Shown: piece after piece, positions 37,559 to 47,418 of the stretch
How positions within the stretch are numbered: the first letter of the stretch is position 1
Layout of the letters: each line of letters begins with the position of its first letter
NCBI GenBank assembly: GCA_021849075.1
Contig: JAJZTH010000003.1
Location: 1 to 64,000, forward strand
Reading direction: 5' to 3'
DNA length: 64,000 bases
DNA from: Pseudomonadota bacterium
GTDB lineage: Bacteria > Pseudomonadota > Alphaproteobacteria > Sphingomonadales > Sphingomonadaceae
Notes under the pieces: model-generated
What the model saw: the letters and a program-made list of their open reading frames with translations, nothing else
Databases searched by the model: none
What the model was told of the DNA's origin: nothing
Made by a program: the position numbers and the translations under genes

Positions 37559-38230
37559 CCAAATGTCTCCTGTCGAACATGTTTTTCTATCTTCTGCCCC
37601 ACGTCTGGCGTGGAAGTAGGGTCCCGCTCTAAATAAGTGCACACTGCGTTCTTGAAAAGAGGCCACTTCACAAAAAATGGCGGTTTTCTGCGCTTTTTGC
37701 AGCTGCGAAAGGAACCGCATCTAAGCTTTTAAGGAAGCACAGCCCCTGCGCCTGCGCTGGCTTTCGCCCACTTCGTACCCGCAGTCGTTGTCAGGGCGAT
37801 GCGTGTGCAAGCCATATGCCGGATGCGTGGTTGGGCTGATGAGAGGATCGAAACGGACGAGCAAAAAGGTCCGTGGAACGCCTGGGGATATTTATGTCGT
37901 TGAAAGGGCGAAGTTAAAGCTGCCCAAACTGGTGCGGGATGGCGCCCTGCGGTTGCAGGCCGCTTCCTCCTTCACATGATATGAGCATATGTTGGATCTC
38001 AGACCGCGGCCGACGGGCAGCGTGACGTAGCGGCAGGGTCCGTAGCTGAGCGCGCCCGAGATCGCGCCGGCCTGTAGGATGATTGCAGCCCATATTTGGC
38101 GCAGTGCATCAAGACGACGCGGACGGTTATTTCGGTTTCGCGGTGAAGTTCGTCATCGCGAGCGCCCCAAATGCAGAATTGCTTCGCCGCGTTCGCGATG
38201 ACGATGGTGCGGGACAGAATCCCGCTTCTA
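37559..38230. other. non-coding stretch between the UrcA and purH genes
   Basis: About 670 bases with no supported gene. The right end holds the palindrome at 38151-38203. A frame at 37788-37979 has no ribosome-binding site or family pattern. The left part must carry the UrcA promoter (leftward), but I see no clear -35/-10 pair. Confidence 0.4.
38151..38203. repeat. REP-like palindrome
   Basis: CGTCATCGCGA (38151-38161) is the inverted complement of TCGCGATGACG (38193-38203) across 31 bases. Its arm resembles the CGTCAT-GCGA repeats scattered through many sphingomonad genomes. It lies 27 bases after the purH stop codon. Confidence 0.65.
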
Positions 38231-39820
38231 TCAGTGACGGAAGTGGCGCATGCCGGTGAAGACCATGGCGAGGCCGGCTTCGTCGGCCGCCGCAATGACT
38301 TCATCATCGCGGATCGAACCGCCCGGCTGGATCACCGCCGTCGCGCCGGCCTCCACCGCGGCCAGCAGGCCATCGGCGAAGGGGAAGAAAGCGTCGGAAG
38401 CGACGGCCGAACCAATGGTGCGCGGGGTCGCCCAACCGGCCTTTTCGGCAGCGTCCTTCGCCTTCCACGCGGCGATGCGTGCGGATTCGAGGCGGTTCAT
38501 TTGGCCAGCGCCCACACCCGCCGTGCTGCCATCCTTGGCATAGACGATGGCATTGGACTTCACATGCTTGGCGACGGTCCAGGCGAACAGGCAATCCTTC
38601 AGTTCCTGATCGGTCGGTGCGCGCTGCGTCACCACCTTGAGCGCATCACGATCCACCTTGCCATTGTCGCGGCTCTGGACCAGCAGGCCGCCGGCGATGC
38701 TCTTGATCTGGAGGCCCGGGCGCGCCGGATCGGGCAGTTCGCCGGTCAACAACAGGCGCAGATTCTTCTTCTTGGCAAAGATCGCCTTGGCCGCGTCATC
38801 CGCGCCGGGCGCGGCGACGACTTCGGTGAAGATGCCGCTGATCGCTTCGGCGGTGGGGCCATCGAGCGGGCGATTGACGGCGATGATGCCACCGAATGCC
38901 GACACGCTGTCGCAGGCGAGCGCCGCTTCATAGGCTTCGATCAGCGTTTCGCCGGTGGCGACGCCACAGGGATTGGCGTGCTTGACGATCACCACGGTCG
39001 GCGGGCCATCACGGAATTCGCTCACCAGCTCCAGCGCGGCGTCGGCGTCGTTATAATTATTGTAGCTCAGTTCCTTGCCCTGAATCTGCTCGGCTTGGGC
39101 GATGCCCTTGGCCGACGGGCCGACGGGGAGGTAGAGCGCAGCGGACTGATGCGGGTTTTCGCCATAGCGCAGCGTGGAACCCAGCTTGCTGGAGACGGCG
39201 AGCGTTTCGGGGAACATCACGCCCTGATCGGCGAAGGCGAACCAGCTGGCGATCATCGAATCATAGGCGGCGGTGGCGGCATAGGCTTTGGCCGCGAGCA
39301 TGCGGCGGAAGTCATAGCTGGTCGCGCCGCCCTTTTCGGCCATTTCCTCGATCAGGCGGGCATAATCGGCGGGATCGGTGACGATTGCGACGCTTTCATG
39401 ATTCTTGGCGGCCGAGCGAACCATGGACGGGCCGCCAATGTCGATATTCTCGATGATCTCATCGCGGTCGGCGCCCTTGGCCACCGTGGCGGCAAAGGGG
39501 TAGAGGTTGACGATCACCAGATCAATCGCGCCGATTTCATGCTCGTCCATCGACGCCACATGCTCGGGATTGTTGCGGACGGCGAGCAGGCCGCCATGGA
39601 CCTTGGGGTGCAGCGTCTTGACGCGGCCGTCCATCATTTCGGGGAAGCCGGTAAGGTCGGAAATATCCTTCACCTCAAGGCCGGCTTCGCGCAGCGCCTT
39701 TGCCGTGCCGCCGGTCGACACCAGTTCGACGCCATGTTTACCCAGCGCCTGCCCCAGTTCGATGAGGCCCGATTTGTGGGACACGGACAGAAGGGCGCGC
39801 TTGATGGTGACGTCAGTCAT
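38231..39820 (-). CDS. purH: bifunctional IMP cyclohydrolase / AICAR formyltransferase
   Basis: 529 residues. An N-terminal MGS-like IMP cyclohydrolase domain (about 1-190; [15 protein letters not shown]) and a C-terminal AICAR formyltransferase domain ([14 protein letters not shown]) are both complete. It performs the last two steps of purine synthesis. The start at 39820 is chosen from homology; the ribosome-binding site is weak. It ends 28 bases upstream of a REP-like palindrome. In some sphingomonads it follows rsmB-rpe-heparinase; here it is 10 kb away. Confidence 0.95.
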   Translation of the reverse strand: MTDVTIKRALLSVSHKSGLIELGQALGKHGVELVSTGGTAKALREAGLEVKDISDLTGFPEMMDGRVKTLHPKVHGGLLAVRNNPEHVASMDEHEIGAIDLVIVNLYPFAATVAKGADRDEIIENIDIGGPSMVRSAAKNHESVAIVTDPADYARLIEEMAEKGGATSYDFRRMLAAKAYAATAAYDSMIASWFAFADQGVMFPETLAVSSKLGSTLRYGENPHQSAALYLPVGPSAKGIAQAEQIQGKELSYNNYNDADAALELVSEFRDGPPTVVIVKHANPCGVATGETLIEAYEAALACDSVSAFGGIIAVNRPLDGPTAEAISGIFTEVVAAPGADDAAKAIFAKKKNLRLLLTGELPDPARPGLQIKSIAGGLLVQSRDNGKVDRDALKVVTQRAPTDQELKDCLFAWTVAKHVKSNAIVYAKDGSTAGVGAGQMNRLESARIAAWKAKDAAEKAGWATPRTIGSAVASDAFFPFADGLLAAVEAGATAVIQPGGSIRDDEVIAAADEAGLAMVFTGMRHFRH

Positions 39821-39950
39821 GAGGCGGGTGCTTTCTACAGGCAAAGAGCGGGACGACTTTGCGCCAGCCCCTTAAGGCCGGATGGCGCAAAAATACAGCC
39901 CTGCCGGTCGCCGGGACGCGACAAGAGAGCTTACCGCCTGTTTGAGCAGC

Positions 39951-40325
39951 TTATTTCGCCTGCAAGGCCGTTGCGCAGGCGGCGGGATCGACATCGAGCC
40001 CAGCGGGCGAACGGGCGTCGACATGGGTGACGACCGGCTCCTTGCCGCGCGCGGGGGCATAGAGATAGGCGTCGAGCACACAGCGGCCATTAGCGAATTG
40101 CAGCTTGCGCACGGTCGTTTCGCGAATGTCGAGCCGGGGCGTGCCGAACATTTGCGTCAGATGCCGCGCGTCGCTGCCCAGCAATGGTCCCTGTTTCATG
40201 AAGGCGCTGGCGGGCGGGCCGGGCGGCGGCTGAATCTGGGTGGAGGGCGGCACGATCGTCCCCGCGCCGCACGCCGCGAGCGGCAAAATGAGGAAGGGCA
40301 TGATAGCCGAACGCAGGCTTTTCAT
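39951..40325 (-). CDS. putative lipoprotein
   Basis: 124 residues. MKSLRSAIMPFLILPLAAC ends in a lipobox, so the mature protein is membrane-anchored. The remainder has a proline-rich linker and a compact domain with HLTQMFGTPRLDIRE and GRCVLDAYLY. Family not recognised. The ATG overlaps the upstream EI24 gene's stop by four bases (ATGA), so the pair is coupled. Confidence 0.65.
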   Translation of the reverse strand: MKSLRSAIMPFLILPLAACGAGTIVPPSTQIQPPPGPPASAFMKQGPLLGSDARHLTQMFGTPRLDIRETTVRKLQFANGRCVLDAYLYAPARGKEPVVTHVDARSPAGLDVDPAACATALQAK

Positions 40326-40993
40326 GGCTTTGTCTTTCGTCCCAGCAGCATGTGCACCGCCATAGCCGCGCTGAAGATCGGCGCAAGCAGGTTGGCCACC
40401 GGCACCAGGAAGGCAAGCGCCGAAACGAGCCCCATGAGCCACCGACTGCTGCGCGAGAGCGGCAGGAGCGTGGGATGGCGCGGCTCCACCATGTCCGCCA
40501 TGTCGCGGCCGAGCAGATAGGCGTTCAGCGCCAGGAACAGACCAATCGTGCCAATACCCGTCACCAGCAGCGCGACATAGAAGGGCAGCGCGAGCAGGTT
40601 CCAGCCGATGGTGCGGCCCACTGATCGCAGCGCGAAGCGCGCGCTGCGCGCCCAGCCGACCGGGCGGGCAACGACATGGGGATAATCATCTTGTTCGATC
40701 GCTTCGATAATATCGTCGGCAAACAGGCCCATCACCGCCATCGCAGTGGCGCGAAACAGCAGCCAGCCCGCCCCGATCATCACCAGCAGCGTTGCAGCGC
40801 GTTCACCCCAGTCGCCCCAGCCTGCGCCGCCACCCCAGCCATAATGCAGTCGCAACGCGTGCAATCCGGCCCAGAGCGCGACGGCAAGCAGGCCGAACAG
40901 CAACAGCGTAAGGACGAGGGTCTTGACCAGCAGGCGCAGCGCAGCGCCATGGAGTATCGAGGGGAGAGCCCGCAGGGCGGCGATCAGGACCAT
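40322..40993 (-). CDS. EI24/CysZ-like membrane protein
   Basis: 223 residues with about four to five helices. The order (LVKTLVLTLLLFGLLAVALWAG, then LLVTGIGTIGLFLALNAYLLGRDM and PVANLLAPIFSAAMAVHML) fits the EI24 domain family, which includes the sulfate permease CysZ. No sulfate genes are adjacent, so transport substrate is unclear. Start at 40993 is the first ATG before the first helix. Confidence 0.75.
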   Translation of the reverse strand: MVLIAALRALPSILHGAALRLLVKTLVLTLLLFGLLAVALWAGLHALRLHYGWGGGAGWGDWGERAATLLVMIGAGWLLFRATAMAVMGLFADDIIEAIEQDDYPHVVARPVGWARSARFALRSVGRTIGWNLLALPFYVALLVTGIGTIGLFLALNAYLLGRDMADMVEPRHPTLLPLSRSSRWLMGLVSALAFLVPVANLLAPIFSAAMAVHMLLGRKTKP

Positions 40994-41105
40994 GGCCCTG
41001 CTATCCCCCCGCGCCCCCCTCCCGTCAATCAGTGACGTTGCATGGGACACGCCAGCCCGGTAGAGACTGCGAAATTTTATTTCCGTCACAACATAAGGAT
41101 ATTGC

Positions 41106-42107
41106 GTGACCGCTTTCGCACCCGCTCTTGACGTCGTCGCGATCGGCAACGCCATCGTCGACGTTCTCGCCCGCAGCGACGATGCTTTTCTGGCCGAACA
41201 TGCGCTGACCAAGGGCGGCATGCAGCTGATCGACGCAGCCATGGCCGAAACCCTCTATGCCGACATGCCGCAGGCCAAGGAAATCAGCGGTGGCTCCGCC
41301 GCCAACACGCTGGCCGGCCTTGCCGCGCTGGGCAAGAAATGCGGCTTCATCGGTCAGGTCAATGACGATCAGCTGGGCGCGGTGTTCGCGCATGACGTGC
41401 GCGCGCTGGGCATCCGGTTCGACACGCCGGTCATGCATGGCGATGTGCCGACCGCCCGCTGCCTCATTCTGGTGACGCCCGATGCGCAGCGCACTATGAA
41501 CACCTTCCTGGGCGCGTCGCAGTTCCTGCCGGAAGCCGCGCTCGACCTAGACATGATCCGCTCTGCCGGCATCCTGTATCTGGAAGGTTATTTGTGGGAC
41601 CCGGAACAGCCGCGCGCGGCGATGCGGGCGGCGATCGACGCGGCGCGGGGCGCGGGGCGCAAGGTCGCCTTCACCCTGTCGGACAATTTCGTGATCGACC
41701 GGCATCGCGCCGACTTCATCGACCTGATCGAACAGGGGCTGATCGACATCCTCTTTTCCAACGAGGGTGAAATCCAGTCGTTGGCGCAGGTGGATGATTT
41801 CGAAACCGCGCTGGCCCGCTTCGCCGGCAAGGTGCCGGTGCTGGTATCGACCTGTGGCGAACGCGGCGCCGTGGCGATCGTGGACGGCGTGCGTCATGAA
41901 GCACCTGCCGCTGCGGTCGATCGCATCATCGACACGACCGGCGCGGGCGACCTGTTCGCCGCCGGCTTCCTGGCCGCGCATATCGATGGCCGCAGCGTCG
42001 AAGATGCGCTGGCGCTGGGCGCGGCGGCCGCAGCCGAAGTCATTTCCCATTGGGGCGCTCGCCCCGAAGAGGATCTGGGCGTGATCCGCGATACGCTGTT
42101 CGCCTGA
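41106..42107 (+). CDS. adenosine kinase (PfkB family)
   Basis: 333 residues. The signature DTTGAGDLFAAGFLA (catalytic Asp) and the N-terminal GNAIVDVLA and SGGSAANT motifs fit ribokinase-type sugar/nucleoside kinases; the length and N-terminus resemble bacterial adenosine kinases. It phosphorylates adenosine to AMP in purine salvage, next to purH by functional neighbourhood. GTG start at 41106 is preceded by AAGGA. Confidence 0.87.
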   Translation: MTAFAPALDVVAIGNAIVDVLARSDDAFLAEHALTKGGMQLIDAAMAETLYADMPQAKEISGGSAANTLAGLAALGKKCGFIGQVNDDQLGAVFAHDVRALGIRFDTPVMHGDVPTARCLILVTPDAQRTMNTFLGASQFLPEAALDLDMIRSAGILYLEGYLWDPEQPRAAMRAAIDAARGAGRKVAFTLSDNFVIDRHRADFIDLIEQGLIDILFSNEGEIQSLAQVDDFETALARFAGKVPVLVSTCGERGAVAIVDGVRHEAPAAAVDRIIDTTGAGDLFAAGFLAAHIDGRSVEDALALGAAAAAEVISHWGARPEEDLGVIRDTLFA

Positions 42108-42129
42108 TCGCCTTCTGGCAGAGACACTA

Positions 42130-42165
42130 AAAAGGCCCGCCTCTCGATGGAGAGGCGGGCCTTTT
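42130..42165. terminator. bidirectional terminator between adenosine kinase and flippase genes
   Basis: A perfect 16-base-pair stem (42130-42145 with 42150-42165) with a GATG loop; each side ends in AAAA/TTTT. The adenosine kinase stop is 22 bases to the left and the flippase stop is right beside it, so both converging genes probably share it. Confidence 0.87.
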
Positions 42166-43686
42166 CTACGCCGGCTTTTGCTTGCGGAAGAGCGCACGGT
42201 CTTCTGAACCGAAGCCCCAGCGCCAGATGACGAGGCCGTAGGCGCCCAATATCGCCCAGACGCCGACCGCCAGTTCCACCCATTCCAGTCGGGCCGGCAG
42301 GGCGACGAAGCCCGCGCCCACGATGCAGGCAACGCCCGCTGCGCTGAGCAGAGGCCAGCGCCAGGCGTTGATGGGCGCATCGAGCAGGCGCGCCAGCAGC
42401 CGCGCCTTGACAAAGGCGCCAAGGCCCAGCGCAAGGCAGAGGGCGAGCGCGGGGGCGGCAGCGATCCACATGACCGGCAATGCCATCGCCCGCGCCGCGA
42501 AGATCAGGGCGAAGCTGAAGCCCGCCTGACAGCCGATCATCACCAGCGAGATCATCAGGTTGCGATGGCGGGCGATATAGACCAGCGCCGATTCGCTGAC
42601 GACCGCCGTGGCTGCGACCACTTCGGCCAGCAGCAGGAAGGCGAGCGCGCCAGTCCCGCCGACGAAATGCGGGCCGACCAGGCCCATCACCGCTTCGCCC
42701 GGTATGCCGAGCGCCAGCGCGATGCCGGCCTGCGCGGCGATAATCCAGAAACCGACCTGACTGACCTGCCGGGCGATGGCGGCAAGGTTGTTTTCGGCCA
42801 GATTGCGGGTGATGACCGGGCCAAGGATCGGATCGAAGCTGGTCTTCAGTTTCTGCGGCAGCGAGGCGACCTGCTGCGCGACATAATAGATGCCGATCAC
42901 CGCCGGGCTGACGAACAGGCCCAGGATCGCCATGTCGAGCCGACGCGATCCCCATTCGACACCATCCGCCGCCGCCAGCGGCAGGTTGCGTCGGGCAAGC
43001 CGCCAGAGCCGGCCTGTATCGGGCCGCCAGCCACGCGGCAGGCCATAGTGCCGCAGCATCGGGATGATCGAGGCGACGAACGCGGCGATCATCGACACGG
43101 CATAGGAGAGGATGAGGCCGTCGCGCAGCGAATAATAAGCGAAACCGAAGGCGCCGATGCTGATGGTCCAGGGTTCGATGATCGAGCGCGCCCGCACGGT
43201 TGCGCCCACGTCGAAGCGATAGGCGCAGGCGGCCAGCGCCACGTCCGATCCCGCCACACCGATCACCACCAGCGCCAGCAGCCGGTCAAGCCCGTTGATG
43301 CTGCTGTTGGGGAACATCGCCTGCGGAAAGGCGATCAGGATCAGCGATCCCAGCAGCGCGGCGAGCAGGGTGACGACCATCGCATCCGTCACGACATGAT
43401 TGTGCGGCCGCTCCGTCTGCGCCAGAGCGCCGGCAAGCCCGCGCTTGAGGCCCAGCGTCGCGATCTGGGCGACGAATTCCACCACCAGCACGGCATAGGC
43501 GAAGCGGCCCAGCGCTTCGGCCCCATACCAGCGGCCGGCGATGAACAGGAAAGGCAGGCGCGCGGCAAGGCGCAGCAGAAAGCCGAATATATTGGTCCGC
43601 CCGCCCTTTGCCAGGGCGGCGATGTCATCCTGATCCTTGGTCGGGGATGACGGCGTCGCCAACGGCCCCTCTGCTCCCTGCATCAT
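42166..43686 (-). CDS. Wzx-like oligosaccharide flippase
   Basis: 506 residues with 12-14 predicted helices. GRTNIFGFLLRLAARLPFLF at the N-terminus and FARAI-like helices fit the polysaccharide-transporter family (PST/MATE fold) that flips lipid-linked sugars. No neighbouring glycosyltransferase is seen. It ends at the shared terminator. Confidence 0.82.
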   Translation of the reverse strand: MMQGAEGPLATPSSPTKDQDDIAALAKGGRTNIFGFLLRLAARLPFLFIAGRWYGAEALGRFAYAVLVVEFVAQIATLGLKRGLAGALAQTERPHNHVVTDAMVVTLLAALLGSLILIAFPQAMFPNSSINGLDRLLALVVIGVAGSDVALAACAYRFDVGATVRARSIIEPWTISIGAFGFAYYSLRDGLILSYAVSMIAAFVASIIPMLRHYGLPRGWRPDTGRLWRLARRNLPLAAADGVEWGSRRLDMAILGLFVSPAVIGIYYVAQQVASLPQKLKTSFDPILGPVITRNLAENNLAAIARQVSQVGFWIIAAQAGIALALGIPGEAVMGLVGPHFVGGTGALAFLLLAEVVAATAVVSESALVYIARHRNLMISLVMIGCQAGFSFALIFAARAMALPVMWIAAAPALALCLALGLGAFVKARLLARLLDAPINAWRWPLLSAAGVACIVGAGFVALPARLEWVELAVGVWAILGAYGLVIWRWGFGSEDRALFRKQKPA

Positions 43687-43731
43687 ATGTCCAGATCGAT
43701 TCTAATGGTTATGCGGGCGCGACGCGACGAC

Positions 43732-44703
43732 TTATTCGGGGCGCAGCGGGCGCGCGAGCAGCGCGTCGATCACCTGCCCCAGCGGCGCGGCGTCGGTCAG
43801 CAAGGCGCAGACGGCTTCGACCACCGGCATTTCCACGCCAGAAGCCCGCGCCGCATCCCGCAGCACCGGCGCGGTATGCGCGCCCTCCGCCACGGTGCGG
43901 CGGTTGGAGAGCAGAGAGGCAGCGCTCGCCCCTTCGCCCAGCCCCTTGCCGAGCGAGAAGTTGCGCGAATTGGTGGAGGAACAGGTGAGGACGAGATCGC
44001 CCAGACCCGACAGGCCGCCCAGCGTTTCCGGCCGTGCGCCGCGCGCCAGGCCAAAGCGGGTCATTTCGGCAAAGCCCCGGCTGATCAGCGCGGCGCGAGC
44101 ATTGAGGCCAAGCCCCGCCCCCTCCGCGACGCCGCAGGCGATGGCGAGCACATTCTTGACCGCGCCGCCAATTTCCGCGCCGATCACATCGTCGGACAGA
44201 TAGGGGCGGAAGGACGGGCGGGCGATGCGGGCGGCGAGGCGCTGGCCCAGCGCCTTGTCTTCGCAGGCGAGCGTGATGGCGGTCGGCAGCCCTTTCGCCA
44301 CTTCATGCGCGAAGGTGGGACCGGACAGGACGGCGATGGGCGAGGTCGGCTGCGCCTGTTGCGCGACTTCCGACATGAGCAGGCTGCTGCCCGCCTCTAT
44401 CCCCTTGGAGCAAAGGACCAGCGGCACGCCGGCGGGAGCCTGCGCCACGACGCTGCGCAGATGCTGGGCTGGGCTGACCACCAGCAGCATGTCGCACGCG
44501 TTCAGGTCCGCCATCGCGCCGGTTGCCCGGATCGAGGGCGAAAGCGGGATGTTGGCGAGGTAGAGCGGATTTTCGTGGACGCCGTTGATCGCGTCGACGA
44601 CGTCCCGCTCCAGCGCCCAGAGCGCCACATCCTGCCCGTCGCTGGCCAGCAATTGCGCCAGGGCCGTGCCCCATGCGCCCGCGCCGATAACCCCTGCCTT
44701 CAT
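43732..44703 (-). CDS. gpsA: glycerol-3-phosphate dehydrogenase [NAD(P)+]
   Basis: 323 residues. GAGAWG (7-12) starts the NAD-binding fold, LCSKGIE and ALISRGFAEM are typical, and the catalytic Lys lies in GAVKNVLAIACG. It makes sn-glycerol-3-phosphate for phospholipids. AAGGG lies nine bases upstream of the ATG at 44703. Downstream of tsaD by 13 bases in the same operon. Confidence 0.94.
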   Translation of the reverse strand: MKAGVIGAGAWGTALAQLLASDGQDVALWALERDVVDAINGVHENPLYLANIPLSPSIRATGAMADLNACDMLLVVSPAQHLRSVVAQAPAGVPLVLCSKGIEAGSSLLMSEVAQQAQPTSPIAVLSGPTFAHEVAKGLPTAITLACEDKALGQRLAARIARPSFRPYLSDDVIGAEIGGAVKNVLAIACGVAEGAGLGLNARAALISRGFAEMTRFGLARGARPETLGGLSGLGDLVLTCSSTNSRNFSLGKGLGEGASAASLLSNRRTVAEGAHTAPVLRDAARASGVEMPVVEAVCALLTDAAPLGQVIDALLARPLRPE

Positions 44704-44716
44704 GCTGTGACGCCCT

Positions 44717-45751
44717 TCATGCTTTGACTCCGGCGCCGCGCGCTTTTTCCGCCGCCGGATCGAGCGGCCAGCGCGGCCGGGCGGGGAATGTGAGATCATC
44801 GACCAGACCCGCTGCATAGCGCTCCGCGCCGGCCCAGGCGATCATCGCCGCATTGTCGGTGCATAGCCACAGGGGCGGCGCGACAAAGGGCAGATCATGA
44901 GCCGCAGCCAGTTTTTCGAGCGCGGTGCGGATCGGCTGGTTGGCGGCGACGCCCCCGGCCACCACCAGCGCGGTGACGCCTTCGCTCTGCTCCAGCGCCT
45001 TGCGCGTACGATCGATCAGACAGTCGATCACTGCCTGCTGGAAGGACGCCGCAATATCTTCCGTCGAATATTGGCCCGATTGAACGGCGCGCATCACCGC
45101 GCTCTTAAGACCGGCAAAGGAGAAATGCGGTTCGGCCGTGCCGACCAACGGACGCGGCAGGGGAACAGCCTTTGGATTGCCGCTGGCCGCCGCTTTTTCC
45201 ACGCGCGGGCCGCCGGGATAGCCCAGGCCCAGCAGCTTGGCAGTCTTGTCGAAGGCTTCGCCGGCCGCATCGTCGATTGTGGTGGCGAGGCGCGCATAGT
45301 CGCCCGGTCCCTTCACATGGAGCAGCTGGCAATGGCCGCCCGATACCAACAGCAGCAGATAGGGGAATTGCAGGCTCTGGTCGGCGAGGCGCGGCGAAAG
45401 CGCATGCCCCTCCAGATGGTTGACCGCCACCAGCGGCTTGCCCGCCGCATGAGCGAGCGCCTTGCCAGTGACGAGGCCGACCATGACCCCGCCGATCAGC
45501 CCCGGCCCGGCGGTCGCCGCGATGACGTCGACATCGGCCAGCGTCATCTCCGCATCAGCCAGCGCCGCTTCGATCAGGGGAGCAAGCGCCTCCACATGGG
45601 CGCGCGCCGCGATTTCGGGCACGACGCCGCCATAGGGGCGGTGTGCCTCCTCCTGCGTGGCGAGACGATGCGCGAGAATCCGGCCGTCGGCGCTCACCAG
45701 CGCCGCCGCGGTTTCATCGCAGCTCGATTCCAGGCCCAGAATGATGGTCAT
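44717..45751 (-). CDS. tsaD: tRNA N6-adenosine threonylcarbamoyltransferase
   Basis: 344 residues. Metal-binding His112 and His116 lie in HLEGH, and [15 protein letters not shown] is the ASKHA N-terminus. It makes the t6A modification next to the anticodon of ANN-decoding tRNAs. The start at 45751 is preceded by GGAAG; ATG at 45763 is alternative. Divergent from hemC. Confidence 0.95.
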   Translation of the reverse strand: MTIILGLESSCDETAAALVSADGRILAHRLATQEEAHRPYGGVVPEIAARAHVEALAPLIEAALADAEMTLADVDVIAATAGPGLIGGVMVGLVTGKALAHAAGKPLVAVNHLEGHALSPRLADQSLQFPYLLLLVSGGHCQLLHVKGPGDYARLATTIDDAAGEAFDKTAKLLGLGYPGGPRVEKAAASGNPKAVPLPRPLVGTAEPHFSFAGLKSAVMRAVQSGQYSTEDIAASFQQAVIDCLIDRTRKALEQSEGVTALVVAGGVAANQPIRTALEKLAAAHDLPFVAPPLWLCTDNAAMIAWAGAERYAAGLVDDLTFPARPRWPLDPAAEKARGAGVKA

Positions 45752-45795
45752 TGCCGCTTCCATCTAATGGCGCTGGCCATTAGAGCAAGCCGCAT

Positions 45796-46722
45796 ATGCT
45801 TTTCACCGAACGACCGTTGCGCCTGGGCACCAGGGGATCGCCGCTGGCGCTGGCACAGGCGCACATGACTGCGCAGGCTTTGCGCGCCATCCATGGCTGG
45901 GGCGAGGACGCCATCCAGATCGTCACCGTGCAAACCAGTGGCGACCGGATTCAGGACCGGGCGCTGGCGGAAATCGGCGGCAAGGCGCTGTGGACCAAGG
46001 AACTGGACCGGGCGCTGGTGGACGGCGAGATCGATTTTTCGGTGCATAGCATGAAAGATGTGGAGACGGTGCGGCCCGCCCCATTCCATATCGCCGCCAT
46101 GCTGCCGCGCGCCGATGTGCGCGACAAGCTGGTCGGAGCGGCAAGTTTCGACGTGCTGCCCGCCAATCCGCTGGTCGGCACCAGTTCGCCGCGCCGGGCG
46201 GCGCAGGTGAAGCGGATGCGGCCCGATGCGACCATCACTTTGTTTCGCGGCAATGTGGCGACGCGGCTCGCAAAGCTGGATGCGGGCGAGGTGCATGCCA
46301 CCTTGCTGGCGGCGGCGGGTCTCGACCGGCTGGAGCAGAGCGACGTCGGCACGCTGATCCCGATCGAGACGATGCTGCCCGCCCCGTCGCAGGGCGCGGT
46401 GGGGATCGAAACGCTGGCGGACAACCGGCCGGTGCGCGATGCGCTGGCGGCGATCAGCAATGCAGACACCTATGACGCGGTGATGGCGGAACGCGGCGTG
46501 CTGCGCGGACTGGGCGGTACATGCCATTCGCCGATCGCGGCGCTGGCGCTGGTCGAGGGTGATCGCCTGTTCCTGCGCGCCGAAATCATCAGCCCCGACG
46601 GGACGGAGACGGTGCGCGAAGAGGCGCGGCTGGCGCGCGGCGACGATGTAGCGGCAGAGGCGATCGGCCGGATTCTGCTGGACCGGGCCAGCCCGGCGCT
46701 GCGCGCGCTGTTCGAGGGGTGA
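45796..46722 (+). CDS. hemC: hydroxymethylbilane synthase
   Basis: 308 residues. RLGTRGSPLALAQA, the DNPLVGTSSPRRAAQ segment and the cofactor cysteine in GGTCHSP are present. It polymerises four porphobilinogens to hydroxymethylbilane in tetrapyrrole synthesis. Overlaps hemD by four bases. Confidence 0.95.
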   Translation: MLFTERPLRLGTRGSPLALAQAHMTAQALRAIHGWGEDAIQIVTVQTSGDRIQDRALAEIGGKALWTKELDRALVDGEIDFSVHSMKDVETVRPAPFHIAAMLPRADVRDKLVGAASFDVLPANPLVGTSSPRRAAQVKRMRPDATITLFRGNVATRLAKLDAGEVHATLLAAAGLDRLEQSDVGTLIPIETMLPAPSQGAVGIETLADNRPVRDALAAISNADTYDAVMAERGVLRGLGGTCHSPIAALALVEGDRLFLRAEIISPDGTETVREEARLARGDDVAAEAIGRILLDRASPALRALFEG

Positions 46723-47390
46723 GGCGCGTCCTGATCCTGCGGCCCGAACCGGCGGCGGGCAGGACGGCGGAAAAGGCGCGCGCGCTGGGTCTGGACGCCC
46801 ATGTCCACCCGTTGTTCGCGCCGCGACCGGTGGCCTGGGCGCCGCCAGTGCCGGAGGATTTCGACGCGCTGCTGCTGACCAGCGCCAATGGCGTGGCGCT
46901 GGCCGGGCCGGCGCTGGACCATTATCGCGCCCTGCCGGCCTATGGCGTGGGCGCGACAACGGCGCAGGCGCTGACGCAAGCGGGCTTTGCCGATGTGGTG
47001 GCCGGCACGGGCGACGGCAGCGCCATCGCCGCCCAGATCGCGGCGAATGGGCACAGGCGCGTGCTGCATCTGGCGGGAACGACCGTCGCGCCGATAGAAG
47101 CGGGTCCGTTGGAGATCAGCCGGATCGCGGTCTACAGCATGGCGAGCCTGCCGGACGACCCCGCGTTGCTGGACACCGCCACGCCGGGATCGATCCTGCT
47201 GATCCATTCGCCGCGTGCGGGCGAAAGGCTGTCGGCGCAGATACCGCAAGCGCAGCGCGCGACGCTGCACATCGTCGCCATCAGCCCAGCCGCGCTGGCC
47301 GCCTGTGGCGAGGGATGGGCGAGCGGGAACGCCCCTGCCCAACCGCGCGATGAGGAGATGCTGGCCCTTGCCCGCCGATTATGCGAATGA
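46719..47390 (+). CDS. hemD: uroporphyrinogen-III synthase
   Basis: 223 residues, no long insertions. Starts at GTG 46719 (GTGA overlap with the hemC stop). The HemD fold is poorly conserved, but RVLILRPEPAAGRTAEKARALG, LLTSANGV and TGDGSAIAAQI fit, and its position after hemC supports the call. Confidence 0.88.
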   Translation: MRRVLILRPEPAAGRTAEKARALGLDAHVHPLFAPRPVAWAPPVPEDFDALLLTSANGVALAGPALDHYRALPAYGVGATTAQALTQAGFADVVAGTGDGSAIAAQIAANGHRRVLHLAGTTVAPIEAGPLEISRIAVYSMASLPDDPALLDTATPGSILLIHSPRAGERLSAQIPQAQRATLHIVAISPAALAACGEGWASGNAPAQPRDEEMLALARRLCE

Positions 47391-47418
47391 CGGGTCAATG
47401 ACAGACGAAAGGGCCGGC

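Noticed and set aside
37788..37979. 63-codon frame in the gap between UrcA and purH
   Set aside because: No ribosome-binding site, no recognisable motif, and a composition like non-coding sequence.
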